Below, piece after piece: positions 45,196-54,439 of a stretch of DNA of 64,000 nucleotides. Each line of letters begins with the position of its first letter. Position 1 is the stretch's first letter. The notes under the pieces were generated by a model. It worked only from the letters and a program-made list of their open reading frames with translations. It did not search any database and was not told the origin of the DNA. Both the position numbers and the translations under genes were made by a program. This DNA comes from CAYVAP01 sp964343195 (lineage in GTDB: Bacteria > Bacteroidota > Bacteroidia > J057): positions 1 to 64,000 of the forward strand of contig CAYFIR010000001.1 in NCBI GenBank assembly GCA_964343195.1. The letters are read 5' to 3'.

Positions 45196-45462
45196 ATGAG
45201 CGTCAATCCATTCATCCCCACTCAGGCAATTAATAACGAGGTTAGCTTATCATCTCTTCGCAAGGGATCCAACGGCTATATAACCCGCATTGACCAGCCT
45301 GAACTGGAAATCGCCCTGTTAAAAATGGGCGTTACTGTTGGGGATAGACTGATTTTGACTGGCGCAGCTCCTTTGCGTGGACCTATCGCCATACGGGCAG
45401 GTCACGTCAAGCTATCCCTACGCAGTGAAGATGCTTCTCATATATGGATCAACCAGAGGTGA
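45196..45462 (+). CDS. feoA: Ferrous iron transport protein FeoA
   Basis: An 88-residue SH3-like FeoA domain protein (SLSSLRKGSNGYITRID, LLKMGVTVGDRLILTGAAPLRGPIAIRAG). It is thought to regulate or assist FeoB at the membrane. The N-terminal 15 residues are an extra tail. It overlaps feoB by 19 bases, so the two are co-translated. The strong promoter and operators upstream suggest control by iron. Confidence 0.93.
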   Translation: MSVNPFIPTQAINNEVSLSSLRKGSNGYITRIDQPELEIALLKMGVTVGDRLILTGAAPLRGPIAIRAGHVKLSLRSEDASHIWINQR

Positions 45463-47597
45463 TGAAGAACGAGTCACGAGTCATCGCACTCGTTGGCGCT
45501 CCCAATTGTGGTAAAACTTCCCTTTTCAACGCCTTAAGCGGCCTGAACCAGAAAGTGGGCAACTTTCCTGGGGTCACCGTCGAGCGAAAAACAGCCAACA
45601 TCTCTCTTCCTAATGGCCTGCCCATATCACTTGTGGATTTACCTGGGGTAAATAGCCTGTATCCTCACTCTGAGGATGAGCAGATTACCTTTGATATTTT
45701 ACACAACATTGAAGATGCTGATGTGCCCGATCAGGTAGTAGTCCTTTCTGATGCTACCCAGTTGAGGCGCGGGCTCATGCTGGCTTCGCAGGTGATAGAC
45801 CTGGGATACCCCGTTATTTTGGGACTGACGATGATGGACCTGGCTGAAGACCATGACATTCGCATCGATGAAGCCAAATTGTCCAAATTACTGGGGATTC
45901 CGGTTGTCGGACTATCGCTAAAAAATAAAAAGAAGGGCCTTGCGGAGCTAAAGTCGCTGCTACAGCGGCCAGTTGATTCTGGCTCAAGTCCAGTTATGAA
46001 AATCCCTCCAGGATTCAAGCCCATCCTGGACCAGATAAAACCACATCTCAGGACCGAGCACAGTTACCCAGCCTATCAGGCTTTGGTTTCTCCGGAATCC
46101 TTTTCCAATCTTGATCAGGAGATGCTGGCAAAGCTAAGAGCTGAAGCCAAAATAGACCACGATGCCGGGCACCGGCTCGTATCCAATGAGTTGCTGGTCA
46201 GACTGGATCGTGCCGACGAGATTCTATCAGAAGTCATTCTGGATCCCCCTACTGAGCGCGAACAAATCACCGAGAAAATCGACGCAGTTCTCACCCATCC
46301 GGTCTGGGGCTATCTGATTTTCCTTGCGGTGCTGGTAATGGTTTTCCAGGCCATATTCGCCTGGGCCAGTTACCCCATGGATCTGATCGATGCCGGATTT
46401 GGTGCATTGAGTGAGGGGGTAAAAAATGTCCTACCAGCAGGCTGGTTCACCAACCTGCTGACCGACGGCCTCATCACGGGCCTGGGAGGAATTGTGATTT
46501 TCGTTCCTCAAATCGCATTTCTCTTTTTCTTCATTACCATGCTGGAAGAATCGGGCTACATGGCTCGAGTCGTATTCCTGATGGACCGGATCATGCGGCC
46601 GTTCGGATTTAGTGGGCGATCTGTCATTCCCCTCATGGGAGGCATGGCATGCGCCATTCCGTCCATTATGATGAGTCGCAGCATCCCCAATCGTTATGAG
46701 CGCATCATCACCATTATGGTGACGCCTCTGATGAGCTGTTCCGCCCGGATTCCAGTCTATACCTTGCTTATCGCCATGTTTATCCCCAAGGGGTACATCT
46801 GGGGAATCGATCAACGGGGGCTATTCATGGCAGCGATTTACCTGCTGGGATTTGTGATGGCACTGCTCGTTGCCTGGATTTTCAAAACGGCCTTTAAATA
46901 CAGATCAGGTGGGATGTTTCTCATGGAGTTGCCGACCTACCGGGTACCTAGATGGAGAAACGTGGGCCTTACTGTTTACCAGAAGTCCAGTGCATTTGTA
47001 ACCGAAGCAGGAAAGATCATCCTGGTCATCAGCCTCGTCCTGTGGTTCCTGGTTTCCTACGGGCCTTCTGGTCAGCAGGAAAAAATTGAAGAGAATTTCG
47101 CGGAATTGATAGAATCTGGCGATCTGTCAGAGGAACAGCTCCGGGAAATAGAACTTGCCCAGGAGTCTGAGAAACTCAATACTTCTTACGCTGCCATGCT
47201 AGGAAAAGTCATTGAACCTGTGATCAAACCACTGGGATATGACTGGAAAATTGGAATCAGCCTGATCACGAGCTTTGCCGCCAGGGAAGTATTCGTTGGA
47301 ACCATGAGTGTAATTTACCAGCAACAGGATCCGGACTCAATGGAGGATGCAGAGCAGGGCAGACTCACCCTGATCGACAGGCTACAGAGGGAAAGAGATC
47401 CGGAAACGGGTAAACTCATTTATACACCGGCGGTTGTGCTGTCGTTGATTGTGTTTTACGCCATCGCCATGCAATGCATGAGTACGCTGGCTGTCACTCG
47501 TAAGGAATTGGGGTGGGGGTGGACAGGAGTCATGCTTACCTATTTGACCCTTTTGGCCTATCTGGCATCTTTCATCACCTATCAGCTGATGGCCTAA
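45444..47597 (+). CDS. feoB: Ferrous iron transporter FeoB
   Basis: A 717-residue Fe(II) permease with an N-terminal G protein: G1 GAPNCGKTS, G3 DLPG, then a C-terminal transporter with Gate motifs (SGRSVIPLMGGMACAIP, PLMSCSARIPVYTLLI). About ten membrane segments follow residue 285. G4 is not the classic NxxD: LTMMDLAED is in its place, as in many FeoB. Two starts are possible, 45444 and 45462. Its stop codon overlaps that of the convergent ankyrin gene by two bases. No feoC is present. Confidence 0.95.
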   Translation: MDQPEVMKNESRVIALVGAPNCGKTSLFNALSGLNQKVGNFPGVTVERKTANISLPNGLPISLVDLPGVNSLYPHSEDEQITFDILHNIEDADVPDQVVVLSDATQLRRGLMLASQVIDLGYPVILGLTMMDLAEDHDIRIDEAKLSKLLGIPVVGLSLKNKKKGLAELKSLLQRPVDSGSSPVMKIPPGFKPILDQIKPHLRTEHSYPAYQALVSPESFSNLDQEMLAKLRAEAKIDHDAGHRLVSNELLVRLDRADEILSEVILDPPTEREQITEKIDAVLTHPVWGYLIFLAVLVMVFQAIFAWASYPMDLIDAGFGALSEGVKNVLPAGWFTNLLTDGLITGLGGIVIFVPQIAFLFFFITMLEESGYMARVVFLMDRIMRPFGFSGRSVIPLMGGMACAIPSIMMSRSIPNRYERIITIMVTPLMSCSARIPVYTLLIAMFIPKGYIWGIDQRGLFMAAIYLLGFVMALLVAWIFKTAFKYRSGGMFLMELPTYRVPRWRNVGLTVYQKSSAFVTEAGKIILVISLVLWFLVSYGPSGQQEKIEENFAELIESGDLSEEQLREIELAQESEKLNTSYAAMLGKVIEPVIKPLGYDWKIGISLITSFAAREVFVGTMSVIYQQQDPDSMEDAEQGRLTLIDRLQRERDPETGKLIYTPAVVLSLIVFYAIAMQCMSTLAVTRKELGWGWTGVMLTYLTLLAYLASFITYQLMA

Positions 47598-48499
47598 GCC
47601 TGCAAGAGGGCCAACATATCCTTGTAAACCCAGGCTCTGCTTTCCTGGGCAGCCTGATGGGCCAGATCCAAGGGGCTCAGTCCTTCGCTGTCTTTGATAG
47701 TCGGACTGGCATTTTTCTCCAGTAACAGCTCCACAGCCAGTAGCTGCCGGAAGGAGACCGCATAATGGAGCGGGGTTCTCTGCTGATATATTCCGCTGGC
47801 TCTAAGATTTGGATCAGCACCCTGGTTGAGCAGGTACTCTACCAGTTCCACATGCTCGTTGTACACAGCCCAATGCAGAGGACTCAACCCTCCTCCGTCG
47901 GGTATCAGGTTCACATCCACTCCTCGACTGACCAGCATATCTACCAGTTCTACCTCTCCCGTATAACTTGCCAGGTGAATCGCAGAGCGACCTCTAAGGT
48001 CCCCACTGGTAACCTTGGCATCCAGTCTGGCTCCATGATCGATCAGGTGCTGCGAAAATTCTGGTAAACCCATGTCGCAGGCTACCAGCAAAGGAGTCCA
48101 GCCCTCAGACATTACTTCAAAATTGGGATTGGCTCCGTGATGTATCAGCCACCGGGCAAGATCCAGGTTGCGCTCATTCAGGGCCAGCATCAAGGGAGTC
48201 CAGCGACGCGACTCTGAAGTCGCATCAATTTCTGCCCCAAATGACAGGAGCATTTCTATGATTTCCTGCTCTCCGAAAAGTGTAGCGAGGTGCATGGGCG
48301 TATTGCCAAATGCATCGGTCTGTTGGGGTGAGGCCCCATTAATGAGCAGCAATTGTACTATCTCGGGAAACGATTCATGTATGGCGAGATGAAGCAACGG
48401 ATCACCTGTCGGATTGGTCAGATCCGGGTTACCTCCACTCCTCAGGTATTCCTGCAGGAACTCGAGGTCATTCTTCCATATAGCTTCAAAAACGTACAT
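47594..48499 (-). CDS. Ankyrin repeat protein
   Basis: A 301-residue protein made of about eight ankyrin repeats, with signatures such as GDPLLHLAIHESFPEIVQLLL, GNTPMHLATLFGEQEIIEMLL and SPLHWAVYNEHVELVEYLL. No signal peptide or catalytic domain is seen, so it is probably a cytoplasmic protein-binding scaffold. It converges with feoB and their stop codons share two bases, which leaves no room for a terminator between them. Confidence 0.9.
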   Translation of the reverse strand: MYVFEAIWKNDLEFLQEYLRSGGNPDLTNPTGDPLLHLAIHESFPEIVQLLLINGASPQQTDAFGNTPMHLATLFGEQEIIEMLLSFGAEIDATSESRRWTPLMLALNERNLDLARWLIHHGANPNFEVMSEGWTPLLVACDMGLPEFSQHLIDHGARLDAKVTSGDLRGRSAIHLASYTGEVELVDMLVSRGVDVNLIPDGGGLSPLHWAVYNEHVELVEYLLNQGADPNLRASGIYQQRTPLHYAVSFRQLLAVELLLEKNASPTIKDSEGLSPLDLAHQAAQESRAWVYKDMLALLQA

Positions 48500-48850
48500 G
48501 TCTGCTCCATCGGCTGGTTGCGACTCTCGGATAGTGACTACAATAAAAGGGATTCACTTTTTATAACGAGAATCTACGAGAGGAGTTTTTGTTCACCTCT
48601 CAGAAATAATATTCACTTAACCAGATCGACCTTAGGGGAAATCTAAGGGTTAATAGTTGACAATTCCAATCAAAAAATGCTCATCCCTGATTTTCCAGAC
48701 CCGACGACCTCATCTTTCAACAAATTCTGAAACTTTTATTGGGTATCTTGGTAAACCAAACTAGCTTGGAGTCGCCTTGCGATTGTCAAGTCAAACATAA
48801 GGAATTTTGCCCCTGAAAAAAGTAAATTCGACTCAAATATCTTAATTCAC
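48500..48850. other. Divergent intergenic region before mqnC
   Basis: About 351 bases between the ankyrin gene (minus) and mqnC (plus). AT-rich, with no gene, strong hairpin or tandem repeat that I can see. It should carry both promoters; no full TTTG-N19-TAnnTTTG match was found. Confidence 0.4.
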
Positions 48851-49987
48851 ATGGATACCCAATCGTTACTAAAGAAAGCCCTCGACTTTGAGTTTCTTAC
48901 CTTGGAAGAAGGGGTTTTTCTTTTCCACCAGGCCCAAACTGACGAACTGATGTTTGTGGCCAATGAGATGAGAAAGGTCCATAAAAAGGATACTGAAGGC
49001 ATTGTTACCTGGCAGATAGACCGAAACGTCAATACAACCAATGTCTGCGTAGCCAACTGTAAGTTCTGTAATTTCTTCGTCCCCCCTACCGAAAAGTTCG
49101 CTCACAAAGCTTACATCACAGATGATGAAACTTATCAGCGAAAAGCACGCGAAACCTTTGCTCAGGGAGGAGATCAGTTTCTCCTTCAGGGAGGACACCA
49201 TCCTGAACTGGGGATCGAATATTACGAAGAAACTTTCCAGAAGCTAAAGTCCTGGTTTCCGGAGTTAAGGCTTCATGCCCTGGGACCACCCGAGATCGTG
49301 CACATTGCGGAACTATCCAACCTTTCCTATCGGGAGGTGCTTGTCCGTCTGATGGCTGCCGGTATGGACTCCATGCCCGGGGCAGGAGCAGAAATTCTAA
49401 ATGACCGGGTGCGCAGGGTGATTTCAAATGGCAAATGCTCCGGACAGGAATGGCTGGACGTAATGCATGAGGCCCACAAACTCGACCTCACAACTTCGGC
49501 TACCATGATGTTTGGACACATCGAGACGATCGAGGAGCGCTTCGAACATTTTGTCCGAATCAGAGAGGTGCAGGCGATGAGACCAGCAGGCAGCAACGGA
49601 TTCAAGGCTTTCATTCCCTGGCCCTATCAGGATGACGGAACCCTGCTCAACACCGTAAAAGGGGTAAAAAATGAAGTATCTGCCGATGAATATATCCGCA
49701 TGATTGCCCTCAGCCGCATCATGCTCCCTAATATTGAGAACATCCAGGCCAGTTGGCTGACAGTAGGTCCCAAGGTGGCTCAGGTATGCCTCCATTCTGG
49801 CGCCAATGACCTGGGATCCATCATGATCGAAGAAAATGTAGTCTCCGCTGCGGGAGCTTCCTATCGCCTAAATGCCGAGGGCATTCAACAGGTAATCGTC
49901 GAAGCGGGCTTCAAACCGAGGCTGCGCAATCAACTATACGAAATGCGGGAGACGCCAGATGCCCTGGAAGGAAAGCTGGTTGCTTGA
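48851..49987 (+). CDS. mqnC: Cyclic dehypoxanthinyl futalosine synthase (radical SAM)
   Basis: A 378-residue radical SAM enzyme of the futalosine route to menaquinone. The 4Fe-4S site CxxxCxxC lies in TTNVCVANCKFCNF (about residues 57-70). LLQGGHHPELGIEYY, MPGAGAEIL, TTSATMMFGHIET and FIPWPY follow the MqnC pattern; the close paralogue MqnE differs in these parts. It turns dehypoxanthine futalosine into its cyclic form. A purine-rich 3' region and a terminator follow. No other mqn gene is adjacent; the amidohydrolase at 22 kb is a possible pathway partner. Confidence 0.88.
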   Translation: MDTQSLLKKALDFEFLTLEEGVFLFHQAQTDELMFVANEMRKVHKKDTEGIVTWQIDRNVNTTNVCVANCKFCNFFVPPTEKFAHKAYITDDETYQRKARETFAQGGDQFLLQGGHHPELGIEYYEETFQKLKSWFPELRLHALGPPEIVHIAELSNLSYREVLVRLMAAGMDSMPGAGAEILNDRVRRVISNGKCSGQEWLDVMHEAHKLDLTTSATMMFGHIETIEERFEHFVRIREVQAMRPAGSNGFKAFIPWPYQDDGTLLNTVKGVKNEVSADEYIRMIALSRIMLPNIENIQASWLTVGPKVAQVCLHSGANDLGSIMIEENVVSAAGASYRLNAEGIQQVIVEAGFKPRLRNQLYEMRETPDALEGKLVA

Positions 49988-50112
49988 CCCGAAGGGAAGG
50001 TGTAGACGAGTCAAGGTATGGAGGGCATGAAGGACAGAGATTGCTGAAGATCCACCTTCCTTCATTTTCTCCATATTCCACTCCAAACTGAGATCCAATA
50101 TTATCCTAAAAA

Positions 50113-50141
50113 ACCCGACCTGCTACCAAAGCGGGTCGGGT
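50113..50141. terminator. Terminator between mqnC and rpmF
   Basis: An 11-bp stem (ACCCGACCTGC with GCGGGTCGGGT, one G-U) with a 7-base loop. On the minus strand it is followed by TTTTTT, so it mainly ends the rpmF transcript; on the plus strand the T-run is weak. Confidence 0.8.
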
Positions 50142-50182
50142 AATTTGTTACCTTTTGCCAGGTCCTGACCTGGCGGGGTCTC

Positions 50183-50368
50183 TTACTCTTCGTCTGCTGC
50201 AGGCAATACCTGACGGCCACGATAGTATCCACTCTCAAGGCACACGCGGTGGTAGAGAGTAGCTTCACCTGACTGAGGGTCGATATAGTAAGTTCTCGGT
50301 GACAGTTTCAGGTGAGTACGGCGCTTGTTACGGCGCTGCTTGGATATTTTTCGCTTAGGATGGGCCAT
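50183..50368 (-). CDS. rpmF: 50S ribosomal protein L32
   Basis: A 61-residue L32: MAHPKRKISKQRRNKRRTH, then SPRTYYIDPQSGEATLYHRVCLESGYYRGRQVL. Only one Cys is present, so this is the zinc-free form. It is placed 45 bases after DUF177, the standard pairing in many bacteria. Confidence 0.96.
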   Translation of the reverse strand: MAHPKRKISKQRRNKRRTHLKLSPRTYYIDPQSGEATLYHRVCLESGYYRGRQVLPAADEE

Positions 50369-50413
50369 TTTATACTATGCTTAAAATACGATTCAGAAAA
50401 AGCTCAAATAAAT

Positions 50414-50989
50414 TCAGTCGTCCATTTGGTCCTTGAGTTTCTTGAGAGCTGCCCAGCGCTCGTCCACAACTTCATCGTCGTCTCCTTCAGATTCATCCTC
50501 CGCAGAGTCCTTTGGGTTGCCTGCTTCATCCAGTCCCAACATGGACAGTACAGCAGGGTCACACAAATGGATTTCCGGATCGGGAACCCGACGCATGGGC
50601 AATGCCAGGTGGATAAAATCGTAAGCTTCCTGCATGAACTGAATCGAAGGCTCGGCTGGATCTACATAGATCACTTCATAACCTTCAAACTTCATTGATT
50701 CATCGAAGCTGTAGATGATGCGCTTATTGTCATCTATGGGCTGAAGGTACATTTGTGCACATCGGTCACACGGAACCTCTACTTTTCCCACAAAATGAAA
50801 ATTCGCATCCACGTGGCGGGTATATCTGGTTAATTTCAGGTTGAGAGCTACTTCTCCCCCCATAACCAGATCACTACTCATATACTCAAAAAACTCCTGA
50901 TCAAAAGCAAAGCTTTCCTCTTGTGTTCCCTCTTTTATTCGGGCAACATTGATAGAATATCTTCGCTCCAAAGACCGGTCTCGCTCCAT
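50414..50989 (-). CDS. DUF177/YceD family protein
   Basis: A 191-residue protein of the DUF177 family that precedes rpmF in most bacteria. VPCDRCAQMYLQPI gives the CxxC core, followed by LPMRRVPDPEIHLCDPA. In E. coli the relative YceD is linked to 23S rRNA accumulation. The C-terminus is acidic. A TACCTTTG box (51009-51016, minus strand) about 20 bases upstream suggests it starts the operon with rpmF. Confidence 0.9.
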   Translation of the reverse strand: MERDRSLERRYSINVARIKEGTQEESFAFDQEFFEYMSSDLVMGGEVALNLKLTRYTRHVDANFHFVGKVEVPCDRCAQMYLQPIDDNKRIIYSFDESMKFEGYEVIYVDPAEPSIQFMQEAYDFIHLALPMRRVPDPEIHLCDPAVLSMLGLDEAGNPKDSAEDESEGDDDEVVDERWAALKKLKDQMDD

Positions 50990-51008
50990 GATTGGTTCGT
51001 TCGGTCGG

Positions 51009-51016
51009 CAAAGGTA
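51009..51016 (-). promoter_or_regulatory. Candidate -7 box of the DUF177-rpmF operon
   Basis: On the minus strand the sequence reads TACCTTTG, a full TAnnTTTG match. No -33 TTTG is found at 19 bases. It is placed right for a start near 51002, 13 bases before the ATG. Confidence 0.4.
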
Positions 51017-51085
51017 AATAAAATTCGGGAGAAACGAATGTGTAAATCCATTTCTTTCCCCATTCCGATTATGGTAATTGGTCGA

Positions 51086-51391
51086 TTAAGGCAGCTCGCT
51101 CTCATGGATGACGAGGAGGATCAGGATTCGATCATTGACAATCTCATAGATCAATCGAAATTCCCCCTCAAGATTGGCCATGCGATAGCGATCTTTTACC
51201 TCCTCATGGTTAAGCGGGCAGAATGGAAATTGATCAGGAAATGTGGGTACATCTCCAAACCCGACGTCGAGGAAATCGTCGATGAAAACCTGGGCTGTAT
51301 CATCAGCACCTTCATCGAGTAACGATTGATAAATATCTGTAACCTGCTCGTGTGCAAGTCTGGTCAGGATGACTCTGCGTCTCGCCGCCAT
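51086..51391 (-). CDS. RelE/ParE family toxin
   Basis: A 101-residue RelE/ParE-fold protein (VILTRLAHEQVTDIYQSLL; GEFRLIYEIVNDRILILLVIH). Members cut mRNA on the ribosome or poison gyrase; the split cannot be decided here. It overlaps the upstream antitoxin-like gene by 28 bases and is translated after it, the usual order for such modules. Confidence 0.85.
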   Translation of the reverse strand: MAARRRVILTRLAHEQVTDIYQSLLDEGADDTAQVFIDDFLDVGFGDVPTFPDQFPFCPLNHEEVKDRYRMANLEGEFRLIYEIVNDRILILLVIHESELP

Positions 51392-51666
51392 TGGGGATGG
51401 GTTTGGAAAAACTCTTCTTCGCTTATTTCTCCGCTATTCCTTGCTCTGTCAATCAAATCAAGAAAAGCTTTAGGAGAAAGTGATTTACGACGACGCATCT
51501 TTTGAACTGCTTCTTTATACTGCTGCGCCCGTTCAGTAGCCTGGGCTCTGCGCAATGCTTTTACCATTCGTACAACTTCTTCGGCAAAGGTTGGGTTATT
51601 CTTCACATCCACGCGAATCTCCTGGATCCGCCCCCTCACATCTGTAACTAATTGTATCCCTTGCAT
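51364..51666 (-). CDS. Antitoxin-like protein
   Basis: A 100-residue protein upstream of and overlapping the toxin gene. N-terminal MQGIQLVTDVRGRIQEIRVDVK is a small beta-rich part often seen in antitoxins of this kind, followed by charged helices (EEVVRMVKALRRAQATERAQQYKEAVQKMRRRK). It should neutralise the toxin and may bind DNA. The ATG at 51666 is preferred over an in-frame TTG at 51675. Confidence 0.7.
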   Translation of the reverse strand: MQGIQLVTDVRGRIQEIRVDVKNNPTFAEEVVRMVKALRRAQATERAQQYKEAVQKMRRRKSLSPKAFLDLIDRARNSGEISEEEFFQTHPQWRRDAESS

Positions 51667-51775
51667 AATGGACAATATTAAAAGACATTTTTGGTAGTAG
51701 CTACCTTCCAGTCTCTGTACTCTTCAATTATACTAAATAACCCCAATAAGGCGAAAGGTTTATTGGAGGAACTTG

Positions 51776-54052
51776 CTATTTACGGTGCTGATCTGCCAGG
51801 AATGTGGGCAGGTACCAGGTTTTCAACGTGCTGAATGCAAGCTTATTCTGTTCCGTATAAACCCCACTTTCCAGTCGTTGTTTTTCTCTCCCTGTCAAAT
51901 GAAGGCTTAGGGACACAAATCGGTCATCGGCAGACTCCTTGGGGTATTCGATAGCCATCACCTCCAGGTCACCAGGATACCACTCCTTCAAAAACTCCAG
52001 TAGGTAATCATTAGATACATCCTTGGCCTGAGCCATGGAATAATATCCTCCATCAATGGGAGTAATCAGGGAACTCAGCGTGCTGTGATTAGGCTGTCTT
52101 ATAGGGTCCAGTCGGTCATTATCCCGTATTTGGAGCAGAAGCACTCCAGATGTGTTTTTCGCTAGCCATGACTTAAACTCTACGACGAATTTCACCGCTG
52201 TCTGGGTGCCATAATTATCTATGGCGCCAGCATCCATGATTTCCATGGATGGTAAACTGGGTAATTCCACCACTGGCAATATCACTGGGAAAGATGCATT
52301 CATCCTCATGGCAGTCGTCATCATCAGGCTATCAGGCTGGTGATTCCTGAAAAACCTGCGGAACTCAAGCCCTCGAGAGCGACTCAACAATCCTTCACTG
52401 ATCCGACTGGGCCGGGCCAGATACGATACCGGACTCGCAGATATGTATAACTGTCTCCCCTGATTGATGGCAGTAGGGCTCAGGACTAAAAACGGGATGT
52501 CCCCATTTACTTCGGCATTGTGATAATGGCCAAGCCGCCTGCCGGCCAGTTCTGGAAGGTTATTTGCCAATTGCTGATCAAAGGAGTAACCTCGTTCCTG
52601 GTCATACTTTCTCCCATCAAGCGTTACCTTTTGAGTAGGTAACAGGATATCGGTGAACATATTGAACAGCACTCGGTTCAGCAGGTCTTTTGACATGTTC
52701 TCCCGATATTCAGGGTTTCCCAGATTGATCGGTTCTCCCTGCTGTTGCCGCCAGTATAGTTCCCTGAAGTAGGTTAGCCCCAGCATCCCACCAGATGCAC
52801 CGGTCATCAGTCGGGTTTCATCAAGGATACGTCCCTGACTTACTTCATCCAGTTCCTGCATAATCCGAAATGTCCAGAATGCAGATCTGAGCCCGCCACC
52901 TGAGGCAGTCACCAATACCAGTCTTGGCCTGGAGTCTCTCCCGTATTTTTCCTGATAATCTCTCTTCCAGTACTCAAGTGCCCGAAGGGTTGTAGCCCGA
53001 TCAGACCAATAAATGGAATCTTCCGTGAGACTCCTGAGGTGCTCCTGGGTGTAGGGAGCTGGTGCTACCTCATAGTCCATACCAAAGGCCTGATTCTGCT
53101 CCTTGAACAAATCAAACTGGTTATATAGCCCTATGAACGCAAGGAATGCCAATACAGTGAAAGCACCCGTCTTGCGGAACCAGAAGGTAATAGCCCCCAT
53201 CAACATGATGCCCAATGCGGAAATAAGCAGATAGCTGGCTCCTGCCGGTATCTGGAAAAAGCGATTCTCCTCCAGCAGGCCAAGTATTCCAATCAGGACA
53301 AAGGTCACTACCTGTAATACCAGCAATTTGCCATGGTGCTGATTCAGAATTCCGACCACTTCTCTGAAATGAGGGCTTGTATCGGGATTGACCCTGGATA
53401 TTTTCCAGGGGAAGGTGAGAAACGAATGGGTTCGCTGGTGGAATTTCATGCTTTCCCGAGCACGATCCAGGATTACCCGGCTGTTTTGCTGCCCCCGACG
53501 CTGTGCCATTTGCTCTTCGACTTTCTTCCCATATCGGCTCAATAGTCCGCGTCGGGCAAAAAAGTAGGTTGCGATCAACAGAAACACCACCGTGATTCCC
53601 AGCGTCAGTCCGGCTATTTTATACAATACCTCGGACGTAAGCCCTCCTGCCAGTTCTGTATGGTAGTGGATGAAGGTATAGAAATAGAGAATAAGAAAGC
53701 TGCCCGGTACCAGGAAGTTATTGTAAGAGAGGACGTAAAATGGGGAGCGTGTATGGGAAATAAAGGGGAACTGATAACTCTCACTGATGTAGAGCGTCAC
53801 CATGTACGCAAAAAGAAACCCACCAAGGGATGAGCCAATTATGAATAGACTCCAAAAATCTTCGCGCCCCAGGTATTCGGGTTCAAGCAACAGGTAGGCT
53901 GCACCAAAGTTTTTTCCAATCCAGCCGGATAATACTCCGAGCAGAATCACCCAGAATATTAACAATACTTTATGGTGCTGGATCTGTCTTACTAATAGCC
54001 TGACCGGTAAAGAAAAATATATTGCATTAAACAGGCTTTTGAGTTTGCTCAT
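51776..54052 (-). CDS. Membrane-anchored patatin-like phospholipase
   Basis: A 758-residue protein. The N-terminal half has about seven to eight membrane segments between residues 25 and 310. The C-terminal half is a patatin-like lipase: oxyanion motif SGGGLRSA, nucleophile Ser in GASGGMLG, and an Asp in MDAGAIDNYG, where a DAG replaces the usual DGG/DGA. It probably hydrolyses membrane lipids from the cytoplasmic face. No signal peptide. It stands alone, and the large membrane part is unusual for patatins. Confidence 0.82.
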   Translation of the reverse strand: MSKLKSLFNAIYFSLPVRLLVRQIQHHKVLLIFWVILLGVLSGWIGKNFGAAYLLLEPEYLGREDFWSLFIIGSSLGGFLFAYMVTLYISESYQFPFISHTRSPFYVLSYNNFLVPGSFLILYFYTFIHYHTELAGGLTSEVLYKIAGLTLGITVVFLLIATYFFARRGLLSRYGKKVEEQMAQRRGQQNSRVILDRARESMKFHQRTHSFLTFPWKISRVNPDTSPHFREVVGILNQHHGKLLVLQVVTFVLIGILGLLEENRFFQIPAGASYLLISALGIMLMGAITFWFRKTGAFTVLAFLAFIGLYNQFDLFKEQNQAFGMDYEVAPAPYTQEHLRSLTEDSIYWSDRATTLRALEYWKRDYQEKYGRDSRPRLVLVTASGGGLRSAFWTFRIMQELDEVSQGRILDETRLMTGASGGMLGLTYFRELYWRQQQGEPINLGNPEYRENMSKDLLNRVLFNMFTDILLPTQKVTLDGRKYDQERGYSFDQQLANNLPELAGRRLGHYHNAEVNGDIPFLVLSPTAINQGRQLYISASPVSYLARPSRISEGLLSRSRGLEFRRFFRNHQPDSLMMTTAMRMNASFPVILPVVELPSLPSMEIMDAGAIDNYGTQTAVKFVVEFKSWLAKNTSGVLLLQIRDNDRLDPIRQPNHSTLSSLITPIDGGYYSMAQAKDVSNDYLLEFLKEWYPGDLEVMAIEYPKESADDRFVSLSLHLTGREKQRLESGVYTEQNKLAFSTLKTWYLPTFLADQHRK

Positions 54053-54439
54053 TTCATGGTGATTTCAACGACTCCCTTACGTATATAATAAGTCCTCTTC
54101 AACCCTGGGAACAAGGTAGAATCAGATCAAAACATGACGTACAAATGGCTAGCGTAAGATCTTCAGTGACTTTGTCTGAATATCATTGCGATTACCAAAG
54201 ACATCGGTAGAAATGGGAACTGGGATCACTTTAATAAACGAACGGAACAGTCTTTGGGTTGATTGAGTACCTGCATATTTAATAATAAGACGCACACGGA
54301 TGATCAGTTTTCATTTCTATTTATAGAAATATGTAGATGTGACAGGTTTTCACTCTTTTATTCGCTTGTTTCTCTTACTCAAGCAATTTAACTTGCGGCC
54401 ATCTAGCAACACGACTAAACTCCTTTTCAACAGGTACAT
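54053..54439. other. Intergenic region upstream of atpD
   Basis: About 387 AT-rich bases between the divergent patatin gene and atpD. It should carry the atpDC promoter; I find no complete TTTG-N19-TAnnTTTG match, no repeat and no RNA. Confidence 0.4.
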
